The notes below the pieces were generated by a model. It was not told the origin of the DNA and made no database searches. It saw only the letters and a program-made list of their open reading frames with translations. The position numbers and the translations under genes are program-made. This document shows, piece after piece, positions 33,329 to 43,304 of a stretch of 64,000 nucleotides of DNA. Each line of letters starts with the position of its first letter. Position 1 is the first letter of the stretch. Source of the DNA: Craterilacuibacter sinensis (GTDB lineage: Bacteria; Pseudomonadota; Gammaproteobacteria; Burkholderiales; Chromobacteriaceae); the NCBI RefSeq assembly GCF_009831765.1, contig NZ_WSSB01000008.1:1-64000 (forward strand), in the 5' to 3' direction.

Positions 33329-34488
33329 ACGCACGCGGCAAGTCGATACAGGTGGCCTTTTCATTTCGCGGCGTCGAGTGCCGGGAAACCATCAAGCTGG
33401 AGCCCACACCGGCAAACATGAAGTACGCAGCCAGGCTACGGGCAGAAGTCATCAACGCCATCGAGCGCGGCACGTTCGCTTATGGTGACTATTTTCCGCG
33501 CTCCAAACGGGCCAAGCTGTTTGGTATGACCGCGGCATCTTCGACCATCAGCGAGCTACTGGACAAGTTCCTGCGCCAGCAGGAGCACATCTTGGCGCAC
33601 TCGACCATGATCGAGTACCGCAAGGCGGTAGGTTTCAAACTCAAGCCGGCATTCGGCGCGATGCGCATTGTGGATCTGTGCGGCGCCGATATCCGGGACT
33701 GGGCCGCGGAACGTAGGGTGACGATCAAGATGGTCAGCAATGATTTGATCCCATTGCGACACATCGTGCAACAGGCACTAGCCGACGGCATCATCGAGCG
33801 CGACCCTTTTGTCGGTGTCGTACTCAAGAAGCTAGTCCCGCGTAGCACCGCCACCACAGACTATGCCCCCATGCCTTTCAACCAAGCTGAGATCGAGTCG
33901 GTACTGTCGGCCTGCTCTGGCTCCATGCACAACCAGTTTTTGTTCTCCTGCTATACAGGCCTGCGCACCTCGGAGCTGATCGCCTTGCGCTGGTGCGACG
34001 TGGATTTCGCCACCGGAACTGTGCATGTCAGTCGCGCATTCGTCAAAGGAAAGGAAAAGGGTACCAAAACCGAAGCCGGCACGCGCAAGGTGTTGCTACT
34101 CCCCGCGTCTCTCGACGCACTGCACGCCCAGCGGCAAATCACCTGGCAGGACATCGGCGACAACCATGTCTGGATCAACCCGCACCAGCGCAAACCCTGG
34201 GAAAAAGCCGAGCACATCGACGGCCAGCTGGAGACGATACTGAAGCGCGCCGGGGTGGCAAAGCGCAACGCATACCAGACCAGGCACACCTTCGCGTCCA
34301 TGATGCTGTCGGCCGGTGAAAACATCATGTGGGTGTCGGCACAGCTTGGCCATGTAGACACCGAGATGGTTATCCGAAACTATGGAAGATGGATACCTGA
34401 CACAACCAAAGCAGGCGGATACAAGCCCGTCAATGACTGGTCATCACCGCTCCAGACCGGCTCAAAAGCCGCCGAACCTACCGGCTAA
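33286..34488 (+). CDS. int: Tyrosine-family site-specific integrase
   Basis: 400 residues from the ATG at 33286 (MGINKQLGTATVGVNARGKS). An upstream in-frame start at 33184 lies inside the excisionase-like gene. The N-terminal arm-binding domain has the DUF3596-like beta part seen in many phage integrases. The core-binding helices are around LLDKFLRQQEHILAHSTMIE. Catalytic residues are visible: Arg in TGLRTSELIALRW, His-x-x-Arg-like NAYQTRHTFASMML, His in QLGHVDTEMV, and Tyr in IRNYGRWIPD. The gene ends 77 bp before a 29-bp copy of the selC 3' end, so it should be the enzyme that targeted tRNA-Sec. Confidence 0.93.
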   Translation: MGINKQLGTATVGVNARGKSIQVAFSFRGVECRETIKLEPTPANMKYAARLRAEVINAIERGTFAYGDYFPRSKRAKLFGMTAASSTISELLDKFLRQQEHILAHSTMIEYRKAVGFKLKPAFGAMRIVDLCGADIRDWAAERRVTIKMVSNDLIPLRHIVQQALADGIIERDPFVGVVLKKLVPRSTATTDYAPMPFNQAEIESVLSACSGSMHNQFLFSCYTGLRTSELIALRWCDVDFATGTVHVSRAFVKGKEKGTKTEAGTRKVLLLPASLDALHAQRQITWQDIGDNHVWINPHQRKPWEKAEHIDGQLETILKRAGVAKRNAYQTRHTFASMMLSAGENIMWVSAQLGHVDTEMVIRNYGRWIPDTTKAGGYKPVNDWSSPLQTGSKAAEPTG

Positions 34489-34565
34489 TTCGCACAACTG
34501 TCGCACAAAAAAAACAGCACAAAACGCAAAGCCTTATCCAGCAAGGCTTTCAAGTCGTAACTCAA

Positions 34566-34594
34566 ACAGGTTCGACTCCTGTGATCTTCCGCCA
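34566..34594 (+). other. attR: displaced 3' end of selC (tRNA-Sec)
   Basis: Twenty-nine bases contain the T-arm ACAGG-TTCGACT-CCTGT followed by GATCTTCC-G-CCA. Twelve bases after the T stem, rather than eleven, means an 8-bp acceptor stem, the hallmark of tRNA-Sec, and the text matches the E. coli selC 3' end as I remember it. No tRNA body precedes it. This is the typical attachment-site duplicate beside a tyrosine integrase. I found no intact selC elsewhere in the window. Confidence 0.85.
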
Positions 34595-34680
34595 AGCCCG
34601 TCCGGCATAGGGTCAAACCCGATAGCAAACATTCGGATGCTACGCTTTAATTCGCCCATGCCCACATGCCGTGCGAACCC

Positions 34681-35424
34681 ATGAAAATCGGTCTGTTTAT
34701 CCCCTGTCACGTCAACGCGCTGACGCCGCATATAGCCATTGCCACGCTGGAACTGCTGGAAGCCTACGGTCTGGATGTCGACTATCCGATGGCGCAAACC
34801 TGCTGTGGCCAGCCGCTCTTCAATAATGGCGATCTTAAGGGCGCGGCGGCGGCGGCGCACCGCTTCAGCCAGCTGTTTGCCGGCTACGACTATGTGGTAG
34901 CGCCATCCAGCAGTTGCGTCAGCCACACCGCCTGCCATTACCCGCCACATACGCCCGGCTATGCCGCCCTGCAGCCGCGCATCTACGAAATCGTCGAATT
35001 CCTGCAAGACGTACTCAACGTCAGCGCGCTGCCCAAGCCGGTGTATTTTCCGCACAAGGTCTCCATCCACCAGAGCTGCCACGGACTGCGTCAACGCAAC
35101 CATGCCACCGCCTCCGAACTGATGCTGCCCTACCAGTCGCGGCTGGAACGCATTCTGGCGCTGGTCGACGGCATCACCCTCACCCAGCCGCAGAGGCGTG
35201 ACGAGTGCTGCGGCTTTGGCGGCACATTCTGCGTGGATGAAGCGGACGTCTCGGTCGCCATGGGTCAGGATCGTATCGCCGGCCATGCCGCGACCGGCGC
35301 CGAGTTTATCGTGGGCGCCGAAGCATCGTGTCTGATGCATATGGGCGGCATCCTGCGCCACCAGCACGGTACGCTGCGCACCTTGCACATTGTCGAAATC
35401 CTGAACGGAAAGGCCGCGGCATGA
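34681..35424 (+). CDS. lutA: LutA/YkgE lactate-utilisation subunit
   Basis: 247 residues from the ATG at 34681 (MKIGLFIPCHVNALTPHIAI). The protein has the two cysteine-rich CCG domains of the heterodisulfide-reductase type: MAQTCCGQPLFNNGD and DECCGFGGTFCVDE. With LutB and LutC it oxidises L-lactate to pyruvate. It starts 87 bp after the selC fragment, so any original upstream regulator has been displaced by the integrated element. No strong ribosome binding site is visible. The stop overlaps lutB as ATGA. Confidence 0.92.
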   Translation: MKIGLFIPCHVNALTPHIAIATLELLEAYGLDVDYPMAQTCCGQPLFNNGDLKGAAAAAHRFSQLFAGYDYVVAPSSSCVSHTACHYPPHTPGYAALQPRIYEIVEFLQDVLNVSALPKPVYFPHKVSIHQSCHGLRQRNHATASELMLPYQSRLERILALVDGITLTQPQRRDECCGFGGTFCVDEADVSVAMGQDRIAGHAATGAEFIVGAEASCLMHMGGILRHQHGTLRTLHIVEILNGKAAA

Positions 35425-36800
35425 AAGACGATAGCGTCAACCACGCCCGCGCCGCACGCGACTTTTTACAAGACCATGCCCACGCCAGCTGGCACGACTC
35501 GGCCATCTGGTGGGTCAGGCACAAGCGCGATGTACAGGCGGCACAATTGCCGGAGTGGGAAGGCTTGCGCGAGCTGGCACGCCAGATCAAGGCGCATACG
35601 CTGTCGCATCTGGATGTTTACCTGCAGGAATTCGAGGCCAAGGCCCGCGCCAATGGCGTGATGGTGCACTGGGCGGCAGATGCCGCCGAACATAACCGCA
35701 TCGTGCACGGCATTCTGGCCGCGCATTCGGTGAAAAAACTGGTCAAATCCAAGTCCATGCTGACCGAGGAATGTGGCCTCAACCCCTATCTGGAAACACG
35801 CGGCATCGAAGTGATAGACACCGATCTGGGCGAGCGCATCGTGCAGCTCAGGCACGAGGCGCCCAGCCATATCGTGATGCCGGCCATCCATCTGAAAAAA
35901 GAGCAAATAGGCGAACTGTTCCAGCGCGAGCTGGGTACAGCGGCCGGCAATAACGATCCGACCTACCTCACCCACGCCGCACGCACCAATTTGCGCGAAC
36001 ACTTTCTCAGCGCCGATGCCGGGCTTACCGGCGTCAATTTCGCCATCGCCGAAACCGGCGCGGTGGTGGTGTGTACCAATGAAGGCAATGCCGATCTGGG
36101 CGCAGCCCTGCCGCCGCTTCATATTGCCAGCATGGGTCTGGAAAAAGTCATTCCCAAGCTCGAACACCTGTCCGTGTTTACCCGGCTATTGGCGCGCTCG
36201 GCCATCGGCTCGCCCACCACCACCTATACCTCGCACTTCGAACGGGCCCGCCCCGGTGGCGAGATGCATATCGTGATCGTCGACAACGGCCGCAGCGACA
36301 TCCTCGGCCGCGCCGATTTTTACGAGTCGCTGCGCTGCATACGCTGCGGTGCCTGCATGAATACCTGCCCGGTGTACCGCAGAAGCTCGGGCTTTAGCTA
36401 CAGCTACATCATTCCCGGGCCGATAGGCTCGACGCTGGGTCCCAGCCGTGACATCAAAAAGCATGCAAGCATGGCCTTTGCCTGTACCACCTGCGGCTCG
36501 TGCAACAATGTGTGCCCGGTCAAGATTCCGCTGGCCGACCAGCTGGTCGCGCAGCGTGCCCGCGCCTTTGACGCCGGCGCCATGGCTAAGGGAAAAAAGG
36601 GTGGCGTACTGGCACTGCGCACCTTGCTTGGCCACCCCAAGCTCTTCGAGCTGGCCGGTGGTGCCATGCGCAAAATCGTCCCCATCCTGCCCGAACGCCT
36701 CAATAGCGCCATTCCTTACAGCCGCCCCGGACGCGAGTTGCCAACGATGCCAGCACAAAGCTTTAAGCAGTGGTGGCAGCAAAACAGGAAAAAACCATGA
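35421..36800 (+). CDS. lutB: LutB/YkgF iron-sulfur lactate-utilisation subunit
   Basis: 459 residues from the ATG at 35421 (MKDDSVNHARAARDFLQDHA). The frame is open further upstream inside lutA, but the overlap ATGA fixes the start. An LUD domain comes first (KSKSMLTEECGLNPYLETRG, ETGAVVVCTNEGNADL). Two 4Fe-4S motifs follow, CIRCGACMNTCP and CTTCGSCNNVCP, then a DUF3390 tail. It is the electron-transfer subunit of the lactate oxidation complex. It is coupled to both neighbours. Confidence 0.95.
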   Translation: MKDDSVNHARAARDFLQDHAHASWHDSAIWWVRHKRDVQAAQLPEWEGLRELARQIKAHTLSHLDVYLQEFEAKARANGVMVHWAADAAEHNRIVHGILAAHSVKKLVKSKSMLTEECGLNPYLETRGIEVIDTDLGERIVQLRHEAPSHIVMPAIHLKKEQIGELFQRELGTAAGNNDPTYLTHAARTNLREHFLSADAGLTGVNFAIAETGAVVVCTNEGNADLGAALPPLHIASMGLEKVIPKLEHLSVFTRLLARSAIGSPTTTYTSHFERARPGGEMHIVIVDNGRSDILGRADFYESLRCIRCGACMNTCPVYRRSSGFSYSYIIPGPIGSTLGPSRDIKKHASMAFACTTCGSCNNVCPVKIPLADQLVAQRARAFDAGAMAKGKKGGVLALRTLLGHPKLFELAGGAMRKIVPILPERLNSAIPYSRPGRELPTMPAQSFKQWWQQNRKKP

Positions 36801-37360
36801 GCCGCGATGCCATCCTCGCGCGGATACGCACCGCCCGTCCGCCGGCCACCGCCTTGCCCGACATCCATGCACTGCCTTTCGTGCAGTACGACGACCGCTA
36901 CGCGGCATTTGCCGGCCTGATCGCCAACTTAGGCGGGCAGGCGCTGCAACTGGCAGAAAACCAGACCATCAGACAAGCCGTCGCGGCGCACTTCCCCGCT
37001 CACGGCCGTCTGGTCGATTTAACACAAGCCGGACACGAGGAGGCCGATAGCCCGCATGCCTGGCATGATGTCGATGTCGCGATCGTACCCGGCCAGCTCG
37101 CGGTCGCCGAGAATGCGGCGGTATGGGTCAGTACGCCCGGCAACCGCTACCGTTCGCTCTATTTTCTGACGCAAAAGCTGGTACTGGTCGTGCCGCGCGC
37201 GCAACTGGTCGACACCATGCGCGACGCCTACCGCCACATCAGGATCGAGGAACACGGCTTCGGCTGCTTTATCTCGGGCTCGTCGCGCACGGCCGATATC
37301 GAGCAAAGTCTGGTCATGGGCGCGCACGGCGCCATGGCGGCGCTGGTACTGTTTGTGTAG
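36797..37360 (+). CDS. lutC: LutC/YkgG lactate-utilisation subunit
   Basis: 187 residues from the ATG at 36797 (MSRDAILARIRTARPPATAL), overlapping the lutB stop as ATGA. It has an LUD domain with VAIVPGQLAVAENAAVWVST and the C-terminal CFISGSSRTADIEQSLVMGA, followed by HGA. Third subunit of the lactate oxidation complex. A bidirectional terminator follows. Confidence 0.93.
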   Translation: MSRDAILARIRTARPPATALPDIHALPFVQYDDRYAAFAGLIANLGGQALQLAENQTIRQAVAAHFPAHGRLVDLTQAGHEEADSPHAWHDVDVAIVPGQLAVAENAAVWVSTPGNRYRSLYFLTQKLVLVVPRAQLVDTMRDAYRHIRIEEHGFGCFISGSSRTADIEQSLVMGAHGAMAALVLFV

Positions 37361-37376
37361 AAGCAAGACGCAAAAA

Positions 37377-37403
37377 AGCCGGCTCGTTTGAGCCGGCTTT
37401 TTT
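37377..37403. terminator. Bidirectional terminator between lutC and rplI
   Basis: AGCCGGCTC and GAGCCGGCT form a 9-bp stem with loop GTTT, with a T-run on the right and an A-run on the left, serving both convergent transcripts. Confidence 0.92.
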
Positions 37404-37423
37404 CGTGCAGCGAGACCTGAAAA

Positions 37424-37873
37424 TCAGGCTTCAGCTACCACGGTGATCACAACGTTCACGACTACGTCGTGATGCAGTGCGATTTCCAGATCGTATTCGC
37501 CGATAGCCTTCAGCTGGCCATTAGGCATACGAACTTCGGAACGGATCACAGCCACGCCGGAAGCGGTGATGGCTTCGGCGATGTCGGCGTTGGTCACGGA
37601 ACCGAACAGACGGCCATCAACACCGGCCTTCTGGGCGATAGTGATGTTGGCGCCTTCCAGCTTCTCGCCACGAACCTTGGCATCGGCCAGGATCTCGGCT
37701 TGCTTGGCTTCCAGTTCGGCACGGCGGGCTTCAAAAGCTGCCAGGTTAGCGGCGTTTGCACGCTTGGCCTTGCCTTGTGGTACCAGGAAGTTACGTGCGT
37801 AGCCGTCTTTAACGGTTACAACATCACCCAGGTTACCCAGGTTAGCGACTTTCTCGAGGAGAATGATTTGCAT
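37424..37873 (-). CDS. rplI: Ribosomal protein bL9
   Basis: 149 residues, [20 protein letters not shown], the canonical L9 N-terminus, with [16 protein letters not shown] and the long connecting helix ([20 protein letters not shown]). It binds 23S rRNA domain V near the L1 stalk. Last gene of rpsF-priB-rpsR-rplI. Confidence 0.98.
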   Translation of the reverse strand: MQIILLEKVANLGNLGDVVTVKDGYARNFLVPQGKAKRANAANLAAFEARRAELEAKQAEILADAKVRGEKLEGANITIAQKAGVDGRLFGSVTNADIAEAITASGVAVIRSEVRMPNGQLKAIGEYDLEIALHHDVVVNVVITVVAEA

Positions 37874-37894
37874 TGTTTATCCTTTCTTCTCGGT

Positions 37895-38122
37895 TTAGTG
37901 CTGGTCGGTGTAAGGCAGGAAAGCCAGGAAACGAGCGCGCTTGACTGCGGTCGTCAGCTGACGCTGATAGCGTGCCTTGGTGCCGGTGATACGGGCTGGG
38001 ATGATCTTGCCGTTTTCGGCAATGAAATCCTTCAGCAGGTCGGTTGCTTTGTAATCGACATGCTTGATGCCTTCTGCCGTAAAGCGGCAGAACTTCTTGC
38101 GCTTGAAGAGTTGACGAGCCAT
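37895..38122 (-). CDS. rpsR: Ribosomal protein bS18
   Basis: 75 residues, [20 protein letters not shown], with [20 protein letters not shown] and [20 protein letters not shown], the S18 signature. It is part of the 30S platform and pairs with S6, encoded in the same operon. Confidence 0.98.
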   Translation of the reverse strand: MARQLFKRKKFCRFTAEGIKHVDYKATDLLKDFIAENGKIIPARITGTKARYQRQLTTAVKRARFLAFLPYTDQH

Positions 38123-38126
38123 TTTG

Positions 38127-38426
38127 TTAACCTTTTACAAATTCTGCGGATTCGATATGTAGTACTAACCGGGGGTTGCGCAAGCTGCGCTGACAGAGAA
38201 AACCGCTGACGGTCAATTCCTGCCCGGCCACGCGTCCGGCCCATGCCCGACACGCTTCGCCCACCATGACGGACTGGATTTCACAGATCACATCACGCTC
38301 GGCCCCCGCTTCGGTCTGCCGTGATTGGTGTCTGAGCCACATTTCCAGCACCGGCACGCCGGCGGGGGTGTATCTCAGGACATCTTCACGTTCAACCGTC
38401 GCAGTCAGTACCAGTCTGTTCTGCAA
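38127..38426 (-). CDS. priB: PriB, primosomal replication protein N
   Basis: 99 residues, [22 protein letters not shown]-fold protein of the SSB type, with [20 protein letters not shown]. It stabilises PriA on forked DNA during replication restart. Position between rpsF and rpsR is the classical beta/gamma-proteobacterial arrangement. Stop and rpsR start are 4 bp apart. Confidence 0.95.
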   Translation of the reverse strand: MQNRLVLTATVEREDVLRYTPAGVPVLEMWLRHQSRQTEAGAERDVICEIQSVMVGEACRAWAGRVAGQELTVSGFLCQRSLRNPRLVLHIESAEFVKG

Positions 38427-38440
38427 GGTGTTACCTGAAA

Positions 38441-38815
38441 TCAGGCAGCAACCTCGGCTTCAGCAGCCGGCTGGGTTTCCAGCAGGCTCTTGGCCTTTTC
38501 ATCCTTCATCATCGGGGACGCTTCGGTGATCGCGCTGTCCATTTTGATAGTCAGGTGACGCAGAACGGCATCGTTGAATTTGAAGGCGTGCTCGATTTCA
38601 GCCAGGGTTTCAACCTTGCACTCTACGTTCATCAGAACGTAGTGAGCTTTGTGAACTTTCTGGATTGGGTAAGCCAGTTGACGACGACCCCAGTCTTCCA
38701 GACGGTGGATCAGGCCTTCGGCGCCCAGGACCATGCCCTTGTAGCGTTCGATCATGGCCGGAACCTGCTCGCTCTGGTCCGGGTGGACGATGAACACGAT
38801 TTCGTAATGACGCAT
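38441..38815 (-). CDS. rpsF: Ribosomal protein bS6
   Basis: 124 residues from the ATG at 38815 ([20 protein letters not shown]), with [20 protein letters not shown]. It has an extended acidic/alanine-rich tail ([17 protein letters not shown]). First gene of the operon. The promoter should lie in 38816-38930. Confidence 0.97.
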   Translation of the reverse strand: MRHYEIVFIVHPDQSEQVPAMIERYKGMVLGAEGLIHRLEDWGRRQLAYPIQKVHKAHYVLMNVECKVETLAEIEHAFKFNDAVLRHLTIKMDSAITEASPMMKDEKAKSLLETQPAAEAEVAA

Positions 38816-38933
38816 GTAAACTCCTTGTGGCTGTGAAGCCTTTTGCCATGCGATAGCAAAAGGCAAGGGTTAAAGCCGGCGGATTGTACGCATTTTTGCC
38901 GTACATGGCAAATGCACAACCGCCGCTTCCGGA

Positions 38934-39143
38934 TCAGGCTACAACTTCAAAACCGGCGTCGGCAATGGCGTCGATGACTTCTTCACGCGAAGGCAGCGAG
39001 CCGTCGTACTCGACTTCGACCCGGCCGCTGGACAAATCAACCGTCACGCCATGCACACCATCGAGCGCTTCGACCGCACGGGTCACCCCGGCGACGCAAC
39101 CGCCACAGCTCATGCCGGCAACCTGCAAAACCAGTTTTTGCAT
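38934..39143 (-). CDS. Heavy-metal-binding (HMA) protein, CopZ-like
   Basis: 69 residues, MQKLVLQVAGMSCGGCVAGV. Single HMA domain with the metal site GMSCGGC and the usual beta-alpha-beta-beta-alpha-beta length. Likely a copper chaperone handing Cu(I) to a P-type ATPase not seen in this window. It lies 12 bp downstream of rlmB in the same direction and may be co-transcribed. Confidence 0.9.
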   Translation of the reverse strand: MQKLVLQVAGMSCGGCVAGVTRAVEALDGVHGVTVDLSSGRVEVEYDGSLPSREEVIDAIADAGFEVVA

Positions 39144-39155
39144 CTTGCGACTCCT

Positions 39156-39902
39156 TTATTTGCCGGCCAGCACGCGCTGGCGGCGGCTTTCGGACAACAC
39201 CATGCCGGAGGAGACCGACACGTTCAGGCTTTCCACCGTACCGAACATCGGGATGGACACCAGCACATCGCACAGATCGCGCGTCAGGCGGCGCATGCCC
39301 TCGCCTTCGTTACCCATCACCCAGGCCAAGGGGCCTGAGGCATCGAAGTGGTAAAGGTCGGTTTCGGTTTCCATGGTGGTGCCGGCTATCCATACGCCCA
39401 TATCCTTCAGGTCGCGGATGGTTCGCGCCAGATTGGTCACGGTGATATAGGGCACCACTTCGGCCGCGCCACAGGCGACTTTACTGACGGTAGCGTTAAT
39501 GCCGGCCGAACGATCCTTCGGGGCGATCACCGCATGTACGCCCATGGCGTCGGCGACGCGCAGGCAGGCGCCCAGATTGTGCGGGTCGGTCACGCCGTCG
39601 AGGATCAGCAATAGCGGCGGCTCGCTGATATGGTCCAGCACATCGTCCAGATCCACATAATTTCGGCTGGCATCGATCACGGCGGCCACGCCCTGATGGC
39701 GGGCATTGCCGGTCATGCTGTCCATGCGCGCCTTGTCGACGATGTGCAGTTTGACGTTTTCGGCACCGGCCTTGTCCAGAACTTCTTTGGTGCGCGCATC
39801 CTGACGGCCGCCGGCTACATAAATTTCAATCAGGCTTTTCGGGTTCTGCCACAGGCGGGCATTCACCGCGTGAAAGCCATGGATAAGTTTGCGGTTGCTC
39901 AC
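39156..39902 (-). CDS. rlmB: 23S rRNA 2'-O-ribose methyltransferase RlmB
   Basis: 248 residues, [20 protein letters not shown]. SpoU-family TrmH domain with the knotted C-terminal motifs: [60 protein letters not shown] and [20 protein letters not shown]. It methylates G2251 (E. coli numbering) of 23S rRNA. Confidence 0.96.
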   Translation of the reverse strand: MSNRKLIHGFHAVNARLWQNPKSLIEIYVAGGRQDARTKEVLDKAGAENVKLHIVDKARMDSMTGNARHQGVAAVIDASRNYVDLDDVLDHISEPPLLLILDGVTDPHNLGACLRVADAMGVHAVIAPKDRSAGINATVSKVACGAAEVVPYITVTNLARTIRDLKDMGVWIAGTTMETETDLYHFDASGPLAWVMGNEGEGMRRLTRDLCDVLVSIPMFGTVESLNVSVSSGMVLSESRRQRVLAGK

Positions 39903-39915
39903 CTGATGTCACTCC

Positions 39916-42900
39916 CTACAAAACGGCGCATTCTACTCCGGCTCGCGCCCTGACCGCCACGGCATGGCGTGAAAAAAACGCATCCAGCTCGGCAACCGGC
40001 AGCGGGCGACTGTAATAATAGCCCTGCAGGATATTGCAGCCGTTGCGGCACAGAAAATCTCCTTGCTCGGCGGTTTCTACGCCTTCGGCAATCACGGTAT
40101 AACGCAGCTTGCGCGCCATGGCGATAATCGCCTGGGTAATGGCGGCACTGTCATCATCTCCCGGCAAGCCCTCGACAAAAGAGCGGTCTATTTTCAGGTA
40201 GTCCAGCGGGAAACGCTTAAGCATGGACAAGGAAGAATAGCCGGTGCCGAAATCATCAATCGACAGTTTTACGCCCAGCATTTTGAGCTGATTCAGGATG
40301 CGAACCGCTTCTTCCGGCCTTTGCATCAGCATGCTCTCGGTGATTTCCAGCTCCAGACGCTCGGCATCGATAGCGGCCCCCTCCAGCGCTGCATCCACCA
40401 CTGCCAGCAAATTACCCTGCTCCAGCTGGCGCGGCGACAAATTGACGGCCACCCGTGGCACGATCTGCCCGGCCTCATCCCAGCGCGCCAGCTGGCGGCA
40501 CGCCTCTTGCAACACCCAGGCACCGATCGGCTTGATCAGGCCGGTTTCCTCGGCCAGCGGAATGAAGCGGGCCGGCGACACCAGCCCCAGCTGCGGATGA
40601 CGCCAGCGGATCAGGGTTTCGACGCCAACCAGCTGCAGGGTATTGCTATCCACCTGCGGCTGGTAATGCAACTCGAATTCGTTCTTTTCCAGCGCCTGAC
40701 GCAGGGCGTTTTCCAGCAGCAAGCGTTCAACCGACTGCGTATTCATATCAGCATCGAAGAACTGCCAGGTATTCTTGCCCCGCTCTTTGGCGCGATGCAT
40801 GGCGGCATCGGCATTTTTCAGCAAGGTATGCGCATCCTCGCCATCATGCGGATACAGGCTGATACCGATACTGCCGGTCACAAATAACACCTGCCCCTCG
40901 GCCTGCAAAGGTTTAGCCAGCTCGGCCTGCACCTCTTCTGCGATCCGGCCCAACTGCTCCAAGCCCTCGTACTCCTCGACGATCAGGGTAAATTCATCGC
41001 CCCCCAAACGCGCGACCATGCCATAACGTCCGGACACATAGGTCAGACGGCGGGAAATCTCACACAAGATATCGTCGCCAGTGCGATGACCAAATGAATC
41101 ATTAATCAGCTTGAAGCGGTCAATATCGATATACATCAGCGCCAGACTAAAGCCATCATCGCCCCCCCCGCCCAGCGCAGTATCCAGGTGACCGATCAGG
41201 TGCGAACGATTGGGCAAGGTGGTCAGCGGATCGTGATTGGCCAGAAAATGCAGACGTTCTTCAGCCTGCTTGCGCTCGGTGATATCGGCAAAGACCCCTA
41301 CATAATTAAGCATCCCGCCATCGCCATCCCGCACGGCAGAAATGGTCAGCTCGGCCGGATACCATTCGCCGCTCTTGCGGCGATCATACATTTCGCCCTG
41401 CCAATGTCCGCAGCGCGCCAGGTCCTCACGCAAGCCGCCATTGACATCCAGATCACGCAGCATGCGCGAGCAGCGCCCTACCGCCTCCTGCCGGCTGTAG
41501 CCAGTAATGCGGCTGAAAGCCTCGTTGACAGTAACTATCACACCTGCGGCATCCGCAATCAGGATGCCTTCCGCCGAGTTTTCGAACACCTTGGCAGCCA
41601 GGCGCAACTCGCCTTGTGCCGCCACACGATCGGTCACATTGATCGCCACGCCGATAAAGGCCATGCGACCACCGTATTCGATCAGCCGGCTATGAACTTC
41701 TATATCGATGGCTGAGCCATTTTTATGCTTCAAACGGGTTGGAAAACACAAAATTTCCAGATTGGCCTGCTTCCGGTGAAGAATCTGCTGGTTAATGCGC
41801 TCAATTTCATCCTCGACCAGCATCGAGTCCAGAGGCACATTCTGCAATTCATCCGCGCTGTAGCCACCCATCTGGGCCAGCGTCGGGTTCACATAGATCA
41901 GCAAGCCATCTTGCTGAATAAAAATACCCACCAGCGACTGCTCAACAACGGCACGGTACTTCTCCATGCTCTCGCGCTTTTGCTTCTCCTCCTGATAGCG
42001 CAAGCTGATATCCGACCCTATGGTGCCAATCCCGGCCGGGTGGCCATGACTATCAAACAATGGAAACTGGCTCACCAGCAAGGTCAACTCCTGCCCGGCC
42101 ACAAGCATGGTCGCCTCGGCTTCGCACGGCACCAGACTAGCCATCACCCGCTCGCCTAAGGCATTAAGCTTATCAGCCTGCTCTGGCGGAAACAGATCTT
42201 CCGGCGTCTTGCCTATCATCAGCTCGGGACTAGAGCCGACCAGATGTGCACAAGCCTTGTTAACCATCAGGTAACGACCCTGCATATCCTTGAACGCAAT
42301 AATATTCGGGCTTTGATCGATCAGTGTCCCGACCCGGGAACGGAAATCCTTGAGCGCTTTGTCTTTCAGACGCCGCCCCTCCAAAGCCACCGTCAAGGCC
42401 AGGGCCGAGGCGAAACACAAAATCTGCACAAACAAAAGCGAGAGTGCACGGAGTTGCGGCTCGAAAGAGGAAATAAAGCCAGCATCGCTTGCTGCCGGCA
42501 AGACGCAAGCCAACAAGCCGACAACAGCAGGACCGGCGATGCCAAAACGGCTGCCTGCCCACAAAAACAGAGGGAAATACAGCAACTCCAGCGGAAAAAA
42601 TACGGCATGTGTCGTACTGAAAAAGCTCCAGAGTACTAACTGCGCCCCCACAATCAGCGTCAAATCCAGCAAGGCTCGCACGCTGGGAAGGCGCTGGTAG
42701 GCAAAGCTAACAAGCATGGAGAACACCAGTGCAGCCTGCCCCCATTGCAGCAGACCATTGAGCAACCATGCCTGATGAAACCCATCACGCCACCATGCCA
42801 ACACCAGCAAAGGCAGAACAGCCGACAAGGCGGGAAGCAAGAGCAGGCTCAACACCAGCGGCAGCAACTCGTCAGCAGAACCCAAGGTATAACGGCGCAA

Positions 42901-43197
42901 GCGCAAGGCAAGCTGCAGGCTTGCCATGGTAAGCATCAAGGAAGTACACCACAGTAGCGCATCGGCCAGCGGCAAACGCCATAGCGAAAGCAAGGGCAGC
43001 CATCCCAGGCACCACCAGACCCCCAAACCGCGCCCGGGCCTATCCTGCTGCCGGACAAGCAGCAGATAGATGAGCACACCATGCACCAGCCACTGCGCAG
43101 CACCTGCGGCAAGCCCGGCCCCGCCTTGCCACAGGCCGCTCAAGGCCAGCAGCACCGCAGCGCCGATGCCGGCATTCAGCTTGAAACGTGCGCCCAC
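39916..43197 (-). CDS. Membrane PAS-GGDEF-EAL cyclic-di-GMP enzyme
   Basis: 1093 residues. The N-terminal 270 or so residues form a multi-pass membrane region (MASE1-like in outline). Three PAS domains follow, near 290-400 ([20 protein letters not shown]), 410-525 and 530-650. The GGDEF domain has an intact [15 protein letters not shown], but the RxxD inhibitory site is replaced by RYGM. The EAL domain has the ETLIRW variant of [20 protein letters not shown] and [12 protein letters not shown], so phosphodiesterase residues look intact. It probably adjusts cyclic-di-GMP in response to a small-molecule or redox signal. It is divergent from mfd. Confidence 0.93.
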   Translation of the reverse strand: MGARFKLNAGIGAAVLLALSGLWQGGAGLAAGAAQWLVHGVLIYLLLVRQQDRPGRGLGVWWCLGWLPLLSLWRLPLADALLWCTSLMLTMASLQLALRLRRYTLGSADELLPLVLSLLLLPALSAVLPLLVLAWWRDGFHQAWLLNGLLQWGQAALVFSMLVSFAYQRLPSVRALLDLTLIVGAQLVLWSFFSTTHAVFFPLELLYFPLFLWAGSRFGIAGPAVVGLLACVLPAASDAGFISSFEPQLRALSLLFVQILCFASALALTVALEGRRLKDKALKDFRSRVGTLIDQSPNIIAFKDMQGRYLMVNKACAHLVGSSPELMIGKTPEDLFPPEQADKLNALGERVMASLVPCEAEATMLVAGQELTLLVSQFPLFDSHGHPAGIGTIGSDISLRYQEEKQKRESMEKYRAVVEQSLVGIFIQQDGLLIYVNPTLAQMGGYSADELQNVPLDSMLVEDEIERINQQILHRKQANLEILCFPTRLKHKNGSAIDIEVHSRLIEYGGRMAFIGVAINVTDRVAAQGELRLAAKVFENSAEGILIADAAGVIVTVNEAFSRITGYSRQEAVGRCSRMLRDLDVNGGLREDLARCGHWQGEMYDRRKSGEWYPAELTISAVRDGDGGMLNYVGVFADITERKQAEERLHFLANHDPLTTLPNRSHLIGHLDTALGGGGDDGFSLALMYIDIDRFKLINDSFGHRTGDDILCEISRRLTYVSGRYGMVARLGGDEFTLIVEEYEGLEQLGRIAEEVQAELAKPLQAEGQVLFVTGSIGISLYPHDGEDAHTLLKNADAAMHRAKERGKNTWQFFDADMNTQSVERLLLENALRQALEKNEFELHYQPQVDSNTLQLVGVETLIRWRHPQLGLVSPARFIPLAEETGLIKPIGAWVLQEACRQLARWDEAGQIVPRVAVNLSPRQLEQGNLLAVVDAALEGAAIDAERLELEITESMLMQRPEEAVRILNQLKMLGVKLSIDDFGTGYSSLSMLKRFPLDYLKIDRSFVEGLPGDDDSAAITQAIIAMARKLRYTVIAEGVETAEQGDFLCRNGCNILQGYYYSRPLPVAELDAFFSRHAVAVRARAGVECAVL

Positions 43198-43304
43198 ACA
43201 TCCCCCTTATTATTTATGCGTCTTACCCGCCAGAAGCCCATATGCAGCTGCCCCTTTGACATATCAGGCTTATAATAAACACTTACCCTTGAATGTATAG
43301 CTTT

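Noticed and set aside
34530-34594. Complete tRNA gene at the integrase end
   Set aside because: Only the T-arm and acceptor 3' strand are present. No anticodon arm or 5' acceptor strand precedes them, so it is an attachment-site fragment.
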